Shown: piece after piece, positions 23,801-36,079 of the stretch | Position numbering within the stretch: the stretch's first letter is position 1 | Layout of the letters: each line of letters begins with the position of its first letter | DNA from: Litoditis marina | Lineage: Eukaryota; Nematoda; Chromadorea; Rhabditida; Rhabditidae | Direction of reading: 5' to 3' | Assembly: GCA_964036275.1 (NCBI GenBank) | Contig: OZ038439.1 | Span: 2,193,142 to 2,257,141, forward strand | Length of the DNA stretch: 64,000 nt | Translations under genes and position numbers: made by a program | Notes under the pieces: model-generated | What the model was told of the DNA's origin: nothing | Seen by the model: the letters and a program-made list of their open reading frames with translations, nothing else | Databases searched by the model: none

Positions 23801-26800
23801 CACTCTGGTTCACAGAGGTTTCCGCATTGTCCAACTTGCTCCAGTTCCCCACACTCTGAAAAAAGTTCGTACATTTAATTCACCCTCGAAACTCTCAACA
23901 TCCTCGAAACTCGAAAACTCGAAAATTTCCACAACCCGAAAACTCGAAAACTCGGAAATTCATGAAACTCGAAAACTCGAAATTTTCCAAAACTCGAAAA
24001 CTCGCAAACTCGATTTTCTCAAAAGCCGAAAAACTCGAAAACTCGACTCGATTTTTCGCCAAACTCGAAAACTCGAAAGTTCATGAAACTCGAAAACTCG
24101 AAATTTCGAACTCGATTAACAACCCTAGTACGCAGTCACCTTCCGGCTCCAGACGAGTTGAACACATTTCTATTACATTTTAATGTAATTGTATTAATAT
24201 TGTCTTGAAATTGCATACCTAGCGGCCGCGGTACACACTGAGCTCCGGTAGGTGTCTCAACACAATCCGTTCCCACCAAACAGAGGGTACTTGCACACGT
24301 GGCGACTATGTCGGGAGGGAACTCTGAATAAAACATAAATGAGTTTCTCATTCAATGAGGTTCTTACTCTAGCTACCGAGGTGTTTTCTATATTCATTCA
24401 TAGACCAAATTCGGTAGTTGTTATTGGTTTGTATGCATATATGTTGACATGATGTCTTCCGTCACACGAATGTTTCAATGAAACCCGAGAATGACCAGTA
24501 GATAAAAACTCTTAAATGGTGATAAAAAAGCTTCACGGACATCTTCAACGTAAAATTTGTAAAAGGAGTTCAACTCAACACGTCTTTGTGCGCTAGCGAA
24601 TCATCCGTATTCCACATAATTCTGTCATGAACAACTTTTTCTACAGGTAACAATCAGAATAAATAAGCCAACTCACCATCGTTTTGACATTGTTCTTTCG
24701 TAATACAATTTCCACCCGGGTTCTCGCGATAGAATCCCGGTTTACAGCTGCAGGCCGGCGGGTTGCAAATCAAGGTACATATTTTGGGCTCCTGGAAACA
24801 AAATGAGCTCGAACAATAATAACACACAATAACACCCAAAACGTCCTAGTGACACAATATATTTTGTTCAAATAAATAACCTAATATATGAGCTGGAACA
24901 GTTTGGATGAATGGTTTCGGCGGTTCGAATAATTATTGAATAGAACACCGTAGTTCAATGATTAAAGTCATACTCAATATGTTTTTTTTCTCGTACAGTT
25001 CAGGTAAAGAAAACAAGAAACAATATAATGTTACAGCCTGTATCTAGGTACGTATGTTAGAACAGCCGACAGCTGTATCTCAGCCTGCGTCTCTCTTATC
25101 GAAGGGAAGGAATAGCGTTGAAGAAGTCGCAGGTTCGGATGAAAATTTCAGAACGTTCATGATTACGCTGTTGAACTAACCCCCGTGATAGCGTCGTGGC
25201 AATCGGAATCGCAGTGGTTTCCACATGGGTTCAAGAATTGGTTCTCACCGCATTCTGAAAGTAAACAAAAACAATAAACAAACAAGAATAACTTATAATC
25301 AAGCGATAGTAAACAGTTGGAACATTTCAACTTTCCCTTTTCTGGATTTCACTAGGAAATTGTGTGATCAATGGTGAAATTGTGAAATTGAAATTGTGAA
25401 ATTGAAATTGTGAAATTGTGTGAAAGATTGCACTGAAAATCGTTTCGACCCTGATTCAAGACGATTTCGGTGTTGTTCTCAGAGAGTTGGGATACCATCA
25501 GTCGTCCCTCTGAGCACTGACAATCGTATTCCCATATTCGCTTTCGGTTTCTGAGCAACGATTACAGAGCGAAATGTCCTTTTTATCCATCTTGTATAAT
25601 TTGTTTCGTACTAAAATAAAAAGAACAAAAAATATATTTTTCAAATATGTACACTTGTTTTACCTGTTACCGGAACTTCCGGGTCCGTACTTTTTCAGGT
25701 ACGCAAGTAGGCCCGCTTTAAGGTGACCTTACAAACTAATTCTTTGATACAAAACAGATCGCAAGCGCCTGAACACGTTTTTGCAATTTTTACAATATAA
25801 AAAAACTGATACAAAACCGTAAGTGCTCATACTTTGTTATGTTTCGTTGGGGACGCTCAAAAAGTGAACGAACCCAATAGAAGATCATATTTGTAATGTA
25901 AATTTTTTGAGTCCATTATTGTACCTCATTGAGAAGGCATGAGCAGAGTCTACTGCAAGGAAAATGTTGCATTGCAGTAAGTTTGGAGTAAAAAGAAAAT
26001 GACGTACCCAATGGTGGTTTTGATGTTGTGACGGCGCTGTAGGAGTCTGAAAATCATACGCCGTTCAATATTCAAACTACAACGTACATTCACGACTCGA
26101 AAACTAATTTCAATTGACATAATTATACTACTACGTGAATTCCAATGTTTCTCATGTTTTACCTGCATATGTTGTTAACTTTAACTAATTTCCACAAATT
26201 TTCCAAATATATTCAGTGATATTATCAGCACACTACTTTTTCAATGATTATTGCTATTAACCCAAAACTCCTTCTCTTCCTGTTGGAGTTATAGAATAAA
26301 ATAGAGTCTATTCGCGTTTTACTGTGAAAACGCTGGCAGCTTAAAATACCGGAGAAGATGCAGGCTTGAATACTGGTGTCGAATTAGCCTGCATCTCCTT
26401 ATGAATTTCAAACAGGCGACATGTTGCTGACCCCGGTATTTTAAGTTGCAAAATTGGCGAGTCCGGTATTTTAAGTTGCAACGGTTTTTCAGAGTAATAG
26501 TATATTCGCGATTGAAGTTGTATAGTTTGATTACTACAAATGAGTATACGATACAAAATTATTACGTATGATATTTGAAAAAATTACCCGATGAGACACA
26601 ATTGGGAATTGGATAGCAGGGAGTAGTGAAACACTGAACGACTTGAAGAACGCACAGCTGCTCGGAGCGACAGTCGCATTTACTATCTGGAGAAAAGATG
26701 AAAGGATAATAGGAGTGGGTGACGATTATGCTTAAACCCACTGAGCGGATGCCTATTATTGAAAACTGTATGTGTTCTTCCGTTTCAAACGTTCACAACT

Positions 26801-29707
26801 ATAGTTAATTTCTATAAACTACTCATTGTGACAATTTGAACTTTCTGTTGATGTTTAATCTCGAGTTATAGGTTGTAGCTTAATGCCTTTGAGCTTAATC
26901 GTCGCCCACTCATAATAGAGGTAGTTCAAATGATTTATCATTTAGAGTGAACGAATAATATCGAATTTAATGGTAGTACACGAACTCTCCCCTACAAAAC
27001 ATCCACTATCACTGAAATAGTTTAGTTATGTGTAGATAAAGAAACTATTCATCTTAACCTTTTATACACTTTCAATGCGTATAGATTGAACAAAACTGGG
27101 ATCTCAGAAACATTTTTGCCAATTTACTACGACTGCCTACAAAAGCGAGAGACCATGGAAGTCGATGAGGTCGCAGACAGTGTATGTAAGAGAGTCTGAG
27201 TCTCTATGACCTGAACACTGTCTCGTCGAGGCCGTTACTCTAACGATTTGCAGCCAATTGACCAGTCAATTCTATAGCGGCCTCGACGAAATAGTGTGCA
27301 GATCAGAGAGATGCAGATATCTGCGGCCTCTTTGACCGCCCCCCCCCCATGCTCTTTCGCTTTTGTGGTTTGCTAATCGCAGTAAAGTGACGTCAATCGT
27401 TCTGAGTACAAAATACTCGCCAGTTGGCTAAAATTTTCTGAGTATGACGAGGGCTCTGTTAGAACCAACCGGTATTATGTGGCACACAGCTCATGATTCC
27501 ACCCTCAACCTGACAAACTTGATCAGGAGAACATAGTAAAGCATTACACTGTTCGAACCATTGACTATTCTCCTCCGAGGAAGATGTATCTGGAAATTAA
27601 TTTTTAAAATAAATAATTTTGATACAATCATTTTTTTCTTAAAACTCGTGTTTGGAATGCTTATTTTACTATGTTTAGGGTAAAAATCACTAATTGAGTG
27701 TACAACGACGTATTTCTCTCTAGTTTTAGCATTTTTATCTTTGAAACCCCAATATCTCGTACCGATTTGGTTTGGTACACATTGAGGTCCACTGGCTGTT
27801 ATTTCACAGTGAAGACCCTAAATACACAGCAGAAGTACTGGAAATTTGAGGGTTTCGGGAGAATATACGACTTTAATGAGGTTTTTTATGTTTTCATTTT
27901 TTAGTTCACATACTTGAGAACAGTAAAAACCAAGAAGAGGTAAGTTGAACAAGAAGTGAGTAATGTTCTGTTTTGCACACTTCAATGTGAATGTTGATGT
28001 CGTAGTTGCGAATAAAAACACATTTTTTGGGGAACATTGACTTTTTACCCCCCACCTTTCTGAATTTGTATTGCGTTTGGGGAATTGTAGTTTGACCCCC
28101 CACCGGGGGGTTATAATTCAATTTATCACCTGCAATACAAAAGTTTGAGAGTGGGGGGTAAAAAGTAAACATTTCCGGTATTGAAGTGCAGCCCCCCACT
28201 CGTTGAAGTTTGACCCCCCACCATTGAAGTTCTACCCCCCGCCGACCGAAGTGGGGGGTAAATAGTAAATGTCGAAGTTGAATTTTGACCGCCCCCCCTC
28301 TCCTAGATTTTCAGGTTTTAGCTTGGGTGGGGGGTTGAAGTGCTACGGGGGGGGGGGACTCAACTAAAGTGGGGGGCGATACTTCAATTTTCCCATTTTT
28401 TGTGCTTATTTCGCCATTTGCGACAATGAACATATAAGTTTTTACCTGTACCCGTTTCACAGCCAGGATTTTCCATTCGGTTCGATTTCACCTGATTGGC
28501 TGATATTTCGACGGAATCTAAAATACATTTGTTGATTATAATAAACATCATGAAAACTGCTTCATTTTTATGCTCACACTAGGTTGGTTCGATTATATTA
28601 CTACTGCCAAAAAATCACGCCCACATGGAAAATGAGACTATTGTTGGATAGTATTTTAAGTCTTTCTTGCCATTATTACCCAAATAACTACATCTCAATT
28701 TTCAGTGTTTTAAAGTTGTGGTGTTTTTCAATACTGTCTCTGATTCTATACGTACATAAAAAGGTGCGGTGAACTATTTAAAGAAAATTTGAGGTTTGCA
28801 TTGAACAATGATCAATGAAAATTTGAATACATACTGTATGAGTCAGCATAAGGATGACCAGGACTATACCTGTATCTACACTTTCTATTTTAGCGCAAAT
28901 TGGTCCAATTCCAATTCCATAGTCTCTCATTTCACATTTGAAACCTTTCGAGCAAGGCATTTCGTCACAGTTCTTCCATTCTCGGTCGAATTTGACTGAA
29001 ATTACGGAACATCATTGATAGTCATGGAAATCTGTCGTCATTATGAAGCTTTCTAACTATAACAACTACCATTTCAATAACAGAACGCGCAATTGTGATA
29101 CAAGTAAGTTTACCAAACGTAATACGAATTTTGTTGACCTGATCTTAGTAATACAGCTAGAAATCATTATTGTTATTATTAATATCATAACTACACTTGC
29201 AGAGAATATGTTTAAAGCCAAGGTAACTTTTCTAGAATGTTTAGGAGGGAACAAAGTAATTCGATGATGGAAATCCATTAACTTCGCCAAATGAAAAGTA
29301 GGGCGACGAACCTTTGAACTTGGCACTTGCCAATAGAAAAACCACCGAGAGGATGAGAACGGAACGACACTGCAAAAAAGGTTTTGAGAAAGAGAACCGA
29401 TCGTTGAAGCAACTACTTTAGTACGAAAAACCGAGAATTTTTTGACTTTGGCTGTTTTCAAAAAAAAATCAAGTAATTTGGAAGTTTGCAACAACCGTGT
29501 TAAAAATAATACAATAAACTACGTTAGGTAAACTTTAACTAATTGATACGAATATCACCCGAGTTAACATCATTACTGAATAAAAGTTGGCTCGATTCAG
29601 AAGTACTTTAGAGACAAAAAACCTTCTATCTTTGATGAATCTAGGAGATTCTCTCCAACTGATGCATTCTGGCAAACTGTGAGAAGTAGAAAACTTACCG
29701 TACTCAT
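20880..29707 (-). CDS. Secreted mosaic protein with three TIL domains and repeated cysteine modules
   Basis: Twenty exons in transcript order: 29707-29699, 29369-29312, 28995-28870, 28517-28446, 27589-27470, 26686-26588, 26046-26008, 25254-25181, 24791-24677, 24323-24219, 23855-23782, 23584-23470, 23287-23177, 22893-22820, 22644-22533, 22299-22180, 21729-21682, 21432-21337, 21185-21131 and 20901-20880, giving 547 residues in one phase. A 9-base first exon (MST) and a signal-peptide exon (SVLILSVVFLLASA) come first. Short modules of the form CxxxxCxxGxxC...C follow. Then come three ten-cysteine TIL domains, each from a 74-base exon (e.g. ECGENQFLNPCGNHCDSDC) plus a 112-115-base exon (ICNPPACSCKPGFYR). 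Between them lie modules such as CASTLCLVGTDCVETPTG. TIL domains are classic serine protease inhibitors; the other module role is unknown. Most module borders are phase 1. The 23782 donor reads GC instead of GT. Confidence 0.87.
23884..24126. repeat. CTCGAAAA tandem array, left-truncated hAT-like element
   Basis: About 240 bases of CTCGAAAA units in an intron of the mosaic TIL gene. The array ends TCGATTAACAACCCTA, the same right terminus as the element at 33569-34023. The matching left terminus is absent. Confidence 0.75.
25441..25520. repeat. Short dispersed repeat (CCCTGATTCAAGACGATTTT family)
   Basis: Same block as 1231-1305, here within an intron of the mosaic TIL gene. The small TCTCAGAGAG / CCCTCTGAG hairpin is retained. 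Confidence 0.55.
27224..27288. repeat. Inverted repeat CGTCGAGGCCG / CGGCCTCGACG
   Basis: Two 11-base perfect arms separated by 43 bases in an intron of the mosaic TIL gene. The adjoining block ATGGAAGTCGATGAGGTCGC (27154 onward) has a near copy at about 38911 (ATGGAGGTCGATGAGACCGC), so both belong to an interspersed element. Confidence 0.5.
28020..28400. repeat. C/G-run-rich intronic repeat
   Basis: Repeated units like GAAGTTTGACCCCCCACC with many runs of five or more C or G, ending in a G11 run (28347-28357) flanked by GGGGGG runs. It lies in the intron between exons 4 and 5 of the mosaic TIL gene. The composition allows G-quadruplex folding. Confidence 0.7.
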
Positions 29708-30948
29708 GTCGAGACCTTCGTTCGTCTGTTCGTGTGTTTATTTATATTGCAAAGGGTCAACTGCCTACTTCGACGAATTTTCGGTTTTCTACCAGTTTTT
29801 GTTTGGAGAAAAAGAAAATGTGACCCTGAAACTGGTAAATGACCAGAAAATGCAAATGGAAGGGAAGATGAACAGTAAACAAGTGAGAAATGCCAAACAA
29901 CACACAAAAACAACATTTGTGAATGGATGAGGAGCAAAGCATGGAAAATGTGCTAAATTTTCACTCCAAACTGGTTCCTACGTTTGACTAGTAACTCATT
30001 AGATATTTTCAATTGCATACCGTTTTCAAAAAAGGACGCTAACCATACATAGAAAACGGTTTTAAATCAAGGTTCCTGATATAAATCTGTAATTTTCATT
30101 GAAAACATTCGGACCCAAATCGAACTCGCATGTTTCCAAATTTGATTTTTCAAATCCAAAAAATTGAGAAAACAATACATGAAAAACTTTCAAATAGTTT
30201 ATGTTAATGGTTTGTATCAATAGTTGTTGATCATAACCTTATCACTTTGTCATTTTTGAACAAAGATTTGGACTCATTTGGACTCAAGTCGAACATGAAT
30301 GTTTTTCACTGTGGTACTCCACTGCATGACATGCTAAGTTTTGTACACAACATTTCGTCACTAGTCAAAGAAACCGACAAAGATCTTTGTGGTGTTTAAG
30401 GTGTTCGCTTTTATATTTGAACAAAGTAAACGAGAACAAAGAGAAAAACTTTCCAAAAAAAACAATGATTTTTTTATCAAACTTCTTTTATTTGGGTCGT
30501 TTGTTAACAATTTTTTGAACAAAATTGATGAATCACTGGTGATGGTTCACATGCTTTTGTTTTGTCTAATATATAAACGGGCGAAAATGGTAGGATCAAC
30601 ATTAATGATGTGTCATTTTTTTCGTATTTGCCTATATAAGGCGGCAAATTATTTTCTAGAAAGTTTGTGGAACCGAGCACTATGCATTTTACCATGGGCT
30701 ATAGCAATCTTTCAATAACATTTCGATAATTTCGGGTAGCGGCTACGTGGATGATACAAAAACTAGTTAATTATAACATGCCACCGTTATATAGACACGT
30801 TTATGCTCACTTTCTACGTTATAGGTTTTTTTGAGAAAAATGTTTGAATAACTGTTCCCATCTAGTTACATCCCTATGTATTCAAATTGTTGGTTCGATT
30901 TGATTTTCATGTATTTTTCGTTTTAGGTTTTCGCCTCAACTGAAAAAA
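29708..30948. promoter_or_regulatory. Shared upstream region of two divergent TIL genes
   Basis: A 1,241-base gap between two start codons facing opposite ways. No coding exon was supported. A candidate trans-splice acceptor (TTTTTCGTTTTAG) ends at 30926 for the + strand gene. Any regulatory role is inferred only from the divergent layout. Confidence 0.4.
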
Positions 30949-33900
30949 ATGAAGTCCACAATGGTACGTTTCTTTCATGTTTTTTTTTGAAAATCAAATT
31001 GAATTTCACGTCACACAGTAAAACTAACGTACTCATTCAGTGATCACACGTGGGAAGGTAGTACGTGAAAGTTACACGTATTTTTCATCAAAATAATATA
31101 TTTCCGAAATTTTGTTTCAGATCGGGCTGCTAATAGGCCTTTCGATTGCACCGGTATCCGCCGAAAGTCAGTTTAGAGTTTCGCACTCGATTTTTGCCGG
31201 GATCATTCTTACGTGTTGTTTTTGTAACTTACTCTTATCAAAGAATACTCAGTCGAACTAAAAAAGCTGAAATAATTCCGGAACTATTAGAGAAACAAAT
31301 CGCCAATTGTACCGTTGATCAGAAGAGATTAAACTGGTAGCTTGTCGGAAACACAGTCTTATATATTTTGCTGTTTCTAAAGCAGGTCTATACTACATCC
31401 CACTGTATTTGCAGTCAGATCTAGTTACTTGTTGAGTTCGAGTTCAAACTACAACTACGAACGTATTTGGTTTATTCCAATCATTAGGTGAAAAAGCGCT
31501 GGGTTACGGTAGTCATCGTCGTTGTGGTCCCAACGAGAAGTTCACCAACTGCGGCACCGCCTGCGAACCATCTTGTCGCGATCCTAACCCGGTAAGAGAA
31601 TAAAAATAGACAAAAACATATTTTCATTAACTTGATCTTCTTTCATTCAAGAGTTATAGTTGTGCTTTTTCAGAGCATCCACGTACTTTTGTGTTTCACA
31701 TTCAACCACTACGCGTAATTGAAATTTAGGTTTGGGTAATTTTTAGCGAAACAGTTCCCACAGATACAACCTCATACCTCATCACTAAAAAACCTCGGGT
31801 TTTCAGAATTGTTTTCCGTTTGCGAGTTGCAATCGCATATGAATCTGAGTTGCCGGGAACTTCCATACCTTAAAACGTGGAAAACCTATGTTGTTGACGT
31901 ATGTGACATACACGGGTGAAAAAGTCATTTTTCGTTTAGAGTACTTCAATTAAGGTTGGATACAAAGGGTGTTAACATCTGTCATACTAAATACCTAATT
32001 AAAAGGTACTGAAAACATCTTAACTCACTGTAGAAGTCTCAGTAATAATGAAAAAGTGTATAAATTGGAACTAAAATAATCGTTGTCATGAACTCTTTTA
32101 GAAGATATATTTGTGTTTGAGTGGCACATTTCACCAAGCACCTACTTACTTCCAGACAGTGTGCACACTGCAGTGTCTCGTAGACGTCTGTCAATGCGCT
32201 CCCGGTTACGTGAGAGATCGAATGCAGAACTGTGTGCGGCAATGGCAGTGCGAGTCGCAACGTCCTCCTAACCCCGGTTATCCTGGAATCCCCGACCCCG
32301 TTTACCCCAATCCTCCTAACCCCGACCCATACCCACCACATCCCAGTTAGTTTGACTAGTTCATGCTATAATTTTATTTCAATTCGTGAGGAAATACATA
32401 TTTGTCGCTGAATTCTATATGTAACCGGGTTTTTTCGGTAACCTAACCAGTTTTTGGACACCATTTCAGGTGACCTCGGTAGGTAACCGGTTGGCAATCC
32501 AAAATGTAGAACCGGCTACCGGTTAAATAAAAGTTTTGCCGTTAGTTTGGAAGATAACTTCAAAAATGTGCGAAGAAATGTTGAACCAAGAGTAGCAGCA
32601 GTTAATAATTTCTCATCCAAAATTTGCCCATGTAACTTACATGGCTACTTGGGCTTACAAAATACGGCCACAGAACTCTGTTTTGGGTTAACTACCAGTT
32701 ACCTGTGAGGTAACCTAAAAAAAGGGTTACCGAACCGGTTAGGTTATCGAAAAATTTGGTCACATATTGAACTGGCCTAAACTCCACTAGTATCGGTAGA
32801 TAGGACGGGTTGAAAAACACCGAGTACTCAATATATTTGTCTGGAATTAAAACTTTCGAAAATATAATACATTATTACATTATTAATTTCACAAGTGTGC
32901 ACCGAACGAACTTCAAAATCAACTTTTTTTTGTTGTTCAGATGTTTGTCCGGCCAACGAGAAATTTACCAAATGTGGCACCGCTTGCGAACCCACTTGTC
33001 AGAATCCCGGTCCGGTGAGTGAAAAATGAACAAACGTGTTTAACAGTTTGCTGTTTTCAATTGGAGCCAGGAAAAAAATGATATAAAAATATTTTTCCAA
33101 CCGTTTCTGTCCCTTTTCCGAACTAATGCACCTGAGTTGCCATCCAGCTCTGATAGATGGCTCTGACGAATACAGCTTCTTTGATTCGTAAATGCAACCA
33201 ACACATTTATGTTCACGTGTTTGTGAAAACGGTAAAAACATTACGCACCAAAGGTAAAAAGTCACAGGCCTAAAAGGTTCCTTTTAGGCCCGCGATTTCC
33301 GTAGCCGAAATCACCCTATTAGGGCCTACTAGGTACGCTAAGGGAACATTTTTCACCCTTGTGTATATACTCAAGAAATGTGAAAAAAAAACATAGATAA
33401 GTGCAACATAGTTGCAATCAAAATCGAAAACAATGAAAACGCTAGGTCGATGTTGGAATCGCGGCCATTTCAGGTTCTAAGCCCGCGTTCGCGAAATCAC
33501 CCGAAATTCCCCTTTTAGGGGCTAGTAAAACCTTGCCTTTTCACCTGAGACGCTACACGTGTCACGTGTAGGGTCGTTAAAGTCAAACTCGAAACTCGAC
33601 TCGACTCGACTCGAAAAAACTCGAAATTTCTCCAAACTCGAAAACTCGAAATTTTCCAAAACACGAAAACTCGAAATTTTCCAAGACTCGAAAACTCGAA
33701 AACTCGAAAATTCGAAATTTTGAACGCGAAAACTCGAAAATCGAAATTTCGAACTCGAAAATTGGACTTTTTGGGTCCAAAAACACTCAAAACTCGACTC
33801 GACTCGAAAAAACTCGAAAGTTTCCGAGTCGAGTCGAACTCGAATTTCGAAAACTCGAAATTTCCCAAAACTCGAAAACTCGAAAACTCGAAATTTTCCA

Positions 33901-36001
33901 AAACTCGAAAACTCGATTTTCGCCAAACTCGAAAACTTGAAAACTCGAAAACTCGAAATTTCCCAAAACTCGAGAACTCGAAAACTCGAAAACTCGAAAT
34001 TTTGAACTCGATTAACAACCCTAGTCACGTGTCATACATTTTCAGTCGATGTGCACTTTGCAATGTATTCCGAACGTGTGTCAATGCGCTCCCGGCTACG
34101 TGAGAGATCGAATGCAGAACTGTGTGCGGTACTGGCAGTGCGAATCCCAACGTCCACTTAACCCCGGTTACCCTTCTCACCCCACCCCATATCCACCGCA
34201 AGGTTAGTTCAACGGCTTTCATTATGCTCTATAGTGAGTGCCAAATTTGGGAGTCTCGTCTCTTGTCGGAATCGAACCTACGAGCAAAAGATTCGTAGCA
34301 GAGCGCCAACCACTGCGCTATTAGAGCAGCCAAAGTGTATTTGGTAAGAATGACCTTTCTGTTGTTCAGTTTGCGGTGTCAACGAGGAATTCCGTCGGTG
34401 CGGTAACGCCTGTGAACCGAGTTGTCGAAAACCCCGCCCGGTAGGCAAAATATAAATATTAGGTTATTTTATTTGAACAAAATATAATTGTGTCACTAGG
34501 ACTTTTGGATGGTGGTATGATTAGGTTAATGTGCTCAGTAAGAGATGTACTCAAAACCGTTTCGACTCTGATTCAAGACGGTTTTGGGTTTTCTCAGAGG
34601 GTTGGGTCATCATCAGTTGAACCCCTCTGAGAAAATGAAAACAGGACGAAAAGACTTACAGACCGTCTTCTAGAAATAATTTATAAAGAATTTGTTATAG
34701 GATTCTGCCGTTGGTATCGAACGCATGTAACCAACACATCAGTCATTTGCGTTTCTAATTTATCTGATCACGTGCTCGTAAGTAATAGAAAGGGGAAAAG
34801 GAGTTCTACTGTGTAATAATATGAGTTGAAGTTATTTTAAAGGAAGTGTGTTACAAAATATAGTTAAAAATTATTAAATGAAAAAATATTAAAAACTATC
34901 AACTAGGTTTTTAAGATAGGTTAATAAGTCTGATTAGATGTATTTGCAATGTCGCAATACCATCCTCACAGTGTGTGTAGTTTTGTTACAAGTCGAAGTC
35001 GTTGATTGAGACCTTTATCGAGATCAATCTACCGGGGAAAGAGGTTAATCGCTTCATTTACAGACGATGTGCACTTTGCAATGTTTTGTGGACGTGTGTC
35101 AATGTGCTCCCGGTTACGTGAGAGATAGAATGCAGAACTGTGTGCGGGAATGGCAGTGCGAATCGCAAAGTCCCCCCAACCCCGGTTACCCCGGAAATCC
35201 CAACCCGATGCCACACCCACCATACGGTTGGTTTGGTTATGTTTCATTGTCCTATTTCATGGTCAGATTACCTTTTTAGATTTAGATAAATGGTTTAGAT
35301 TGAATTTATTTGCCCAGAGTAATCAGTTCTTGTTTAAACTGGTTCAGATTCAGTTTTTATGCTAGAATTGAATTTGCAATCGATTCCGTGCAGGTTTGTG
35401 TACCGAAGTGTTTTCGTGTTTTGCACGACTTAGTTCGGAAATTGTCGAGTCGAGTTTGGGTCATCGAGTTCACGTAACACATTCGTAAAACACGCATCCA
35501 TGTTCAAAAAAGCAACGAGATAGTTTTAGTATTCGGATATGTTCACGTCTCACATAAAAATTTCGTTCATTTGTTATATTAGGTTAATGTGCTCAGTAAG
35601 AGAATTATATTGTTTGCAGGACCACCGCATCACCCTCCACAATACCCCCCTACCCTCCCTCCCAACCAATACCCTCCTCATACTAATCCGGGATACGGCC
35701 AAGGTGATAAAAGTACCATATTACCGTATTACTACATTTTTAAATAATCCAAGTTTTTATATTTTCGACCTCGATTCCGTTTTTGATATTATTTTACACT
35801 AAGTGCTAACTTATGGTGTACATTATATTAGAATCACTTCTACATGTCTACATGATGCTTACGTGTACATTATAGAGGAAAAAACTACATATGAATTAAT
35901 ATTTTCATCATTGTTGTCTTTTTCCAGGCCCCCCGTCCCATCCCAACTACCCACATCACCCGGCCCCCATACCGTACCCCGTCCACACCAACACCAACTA
36001 A
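30949..36001 (+). CDS. Secreted three-TIL-domain protein with proline-rich linkers
   Basis: Ten exons: 30949-30963, 31121-31166, 31488-31591, 32156-32345, 32941-33014, 34046-34202, 34370-34440, 35064-35226, 35620-35703 and 35928-36001, giving 325 residues. A 15-base first exon (MKSTM) joins a signal-peptide exon (IGLLIGLSIAPVSA). Each TIL domain has ten cysteines split over two exons: a first half such as CGPNEKFTNCGTACEPSC, and a second half such as CTLQCLVDVCQCAPGYVRD. Proline, Gly and Tyr-rich linkers (PPNPGYPGIPDPVYPNPP) follow each domain and the C-terminus. TIL proteins of nematodes include secreted trypsin/chymotrypsin inhibitors and SWM-1 of C. elegans; the protease target here is unknown. 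The donor of exon 2 is taken as GAAA|gtcagt, which fits both phase and signal cleavage. An AATAAA lies 73 bases after the stop. Confidence 0.9.
32400..32770. repeat. GGTAACCGGTT-rich intronic segment
   Basis: Several copies of GGTAACC, AACCGGTT and ACCGGCTACCGGTT in both orientations lie within the intron between exons 4 and 5 of the three-TIL gene. No coding potential was seen. The whole looks like a degenerate palindromic element. Confidence 0.5.
33569..34023. mobile_element. hAT-like MITE filled with a CTCGAAAA array
   Basis: Terminal inverted repeats TAGGGTCGTTAA (33569-33580) and TTAACAACCCTA (34012-34023) differ at one base and fit the hAT terminal pattern. Both sides carry GTCACGTG (33561-33568 and 34024-34031), an apparent 8-bp target duplication. 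The interior is almost entirely CTCGAAAA and related units. It sits in an intron of the three-TIL gene, ending 22 bases before exon 6. Confidence 0.75.
34233..34331 (-). repeat. tRNA-derived (SINE-like) repeat, copy 5, truncated
   Basis: Begins AGTGAGTGCCAAATTTGGG and keeps the inverted tRNA-like core (CGGAATCGAACCTACGAGCA), but stops after the A-box region. It occupies most of the intron between exons 6 and 7 of the three-TIL gene. Confidence 0.7.
34556..34635. repeat. Short dispersed repeat (CCCTGATTCAAGACGATTTT family)
   Basis: Contains TTTCGACTCTGATTCAAGAC and a TTCTCAGAGGG / CCCCTCTGAGAA hairpin. It lies in an intron of the three-TIL gene. Confidence 0.6.
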
Positions 36002-36073
36002 GAAGTAACCAAGGAGAAATCAATTTCAACTTGCGACCTACTGAATTCTACTATGGGTTGACGTAGTGTTTGA

Positions 36074-36079
36074 ATAAAC
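36074..36079 (+). terminator. Polyadenylation signal AATAAA of the three-TIL gene
   Basis: AATAAA in TTTGAATAAACTTTC, 73 bases past the stop codon. From here to the lectin start at 37173 I see no gene, repeat or clear regulatory motif. Confidence 0.7.

Noticed and set aside
23884..24126. CRISPR-like array of short repeats
   Set aside because: The units are contiguous CTCGAAAA variants with no unique spacers, inside an intron of a eukaryotic gene, with a transposon-like right end.
33515..34028. Long open frames rich in Phe, Glu, Ser and Arg on the complement
   Set aside because: They read through the CTCGAAAA array and change frame freely with the repeat unit. There is no splice support or unique protein sequence.
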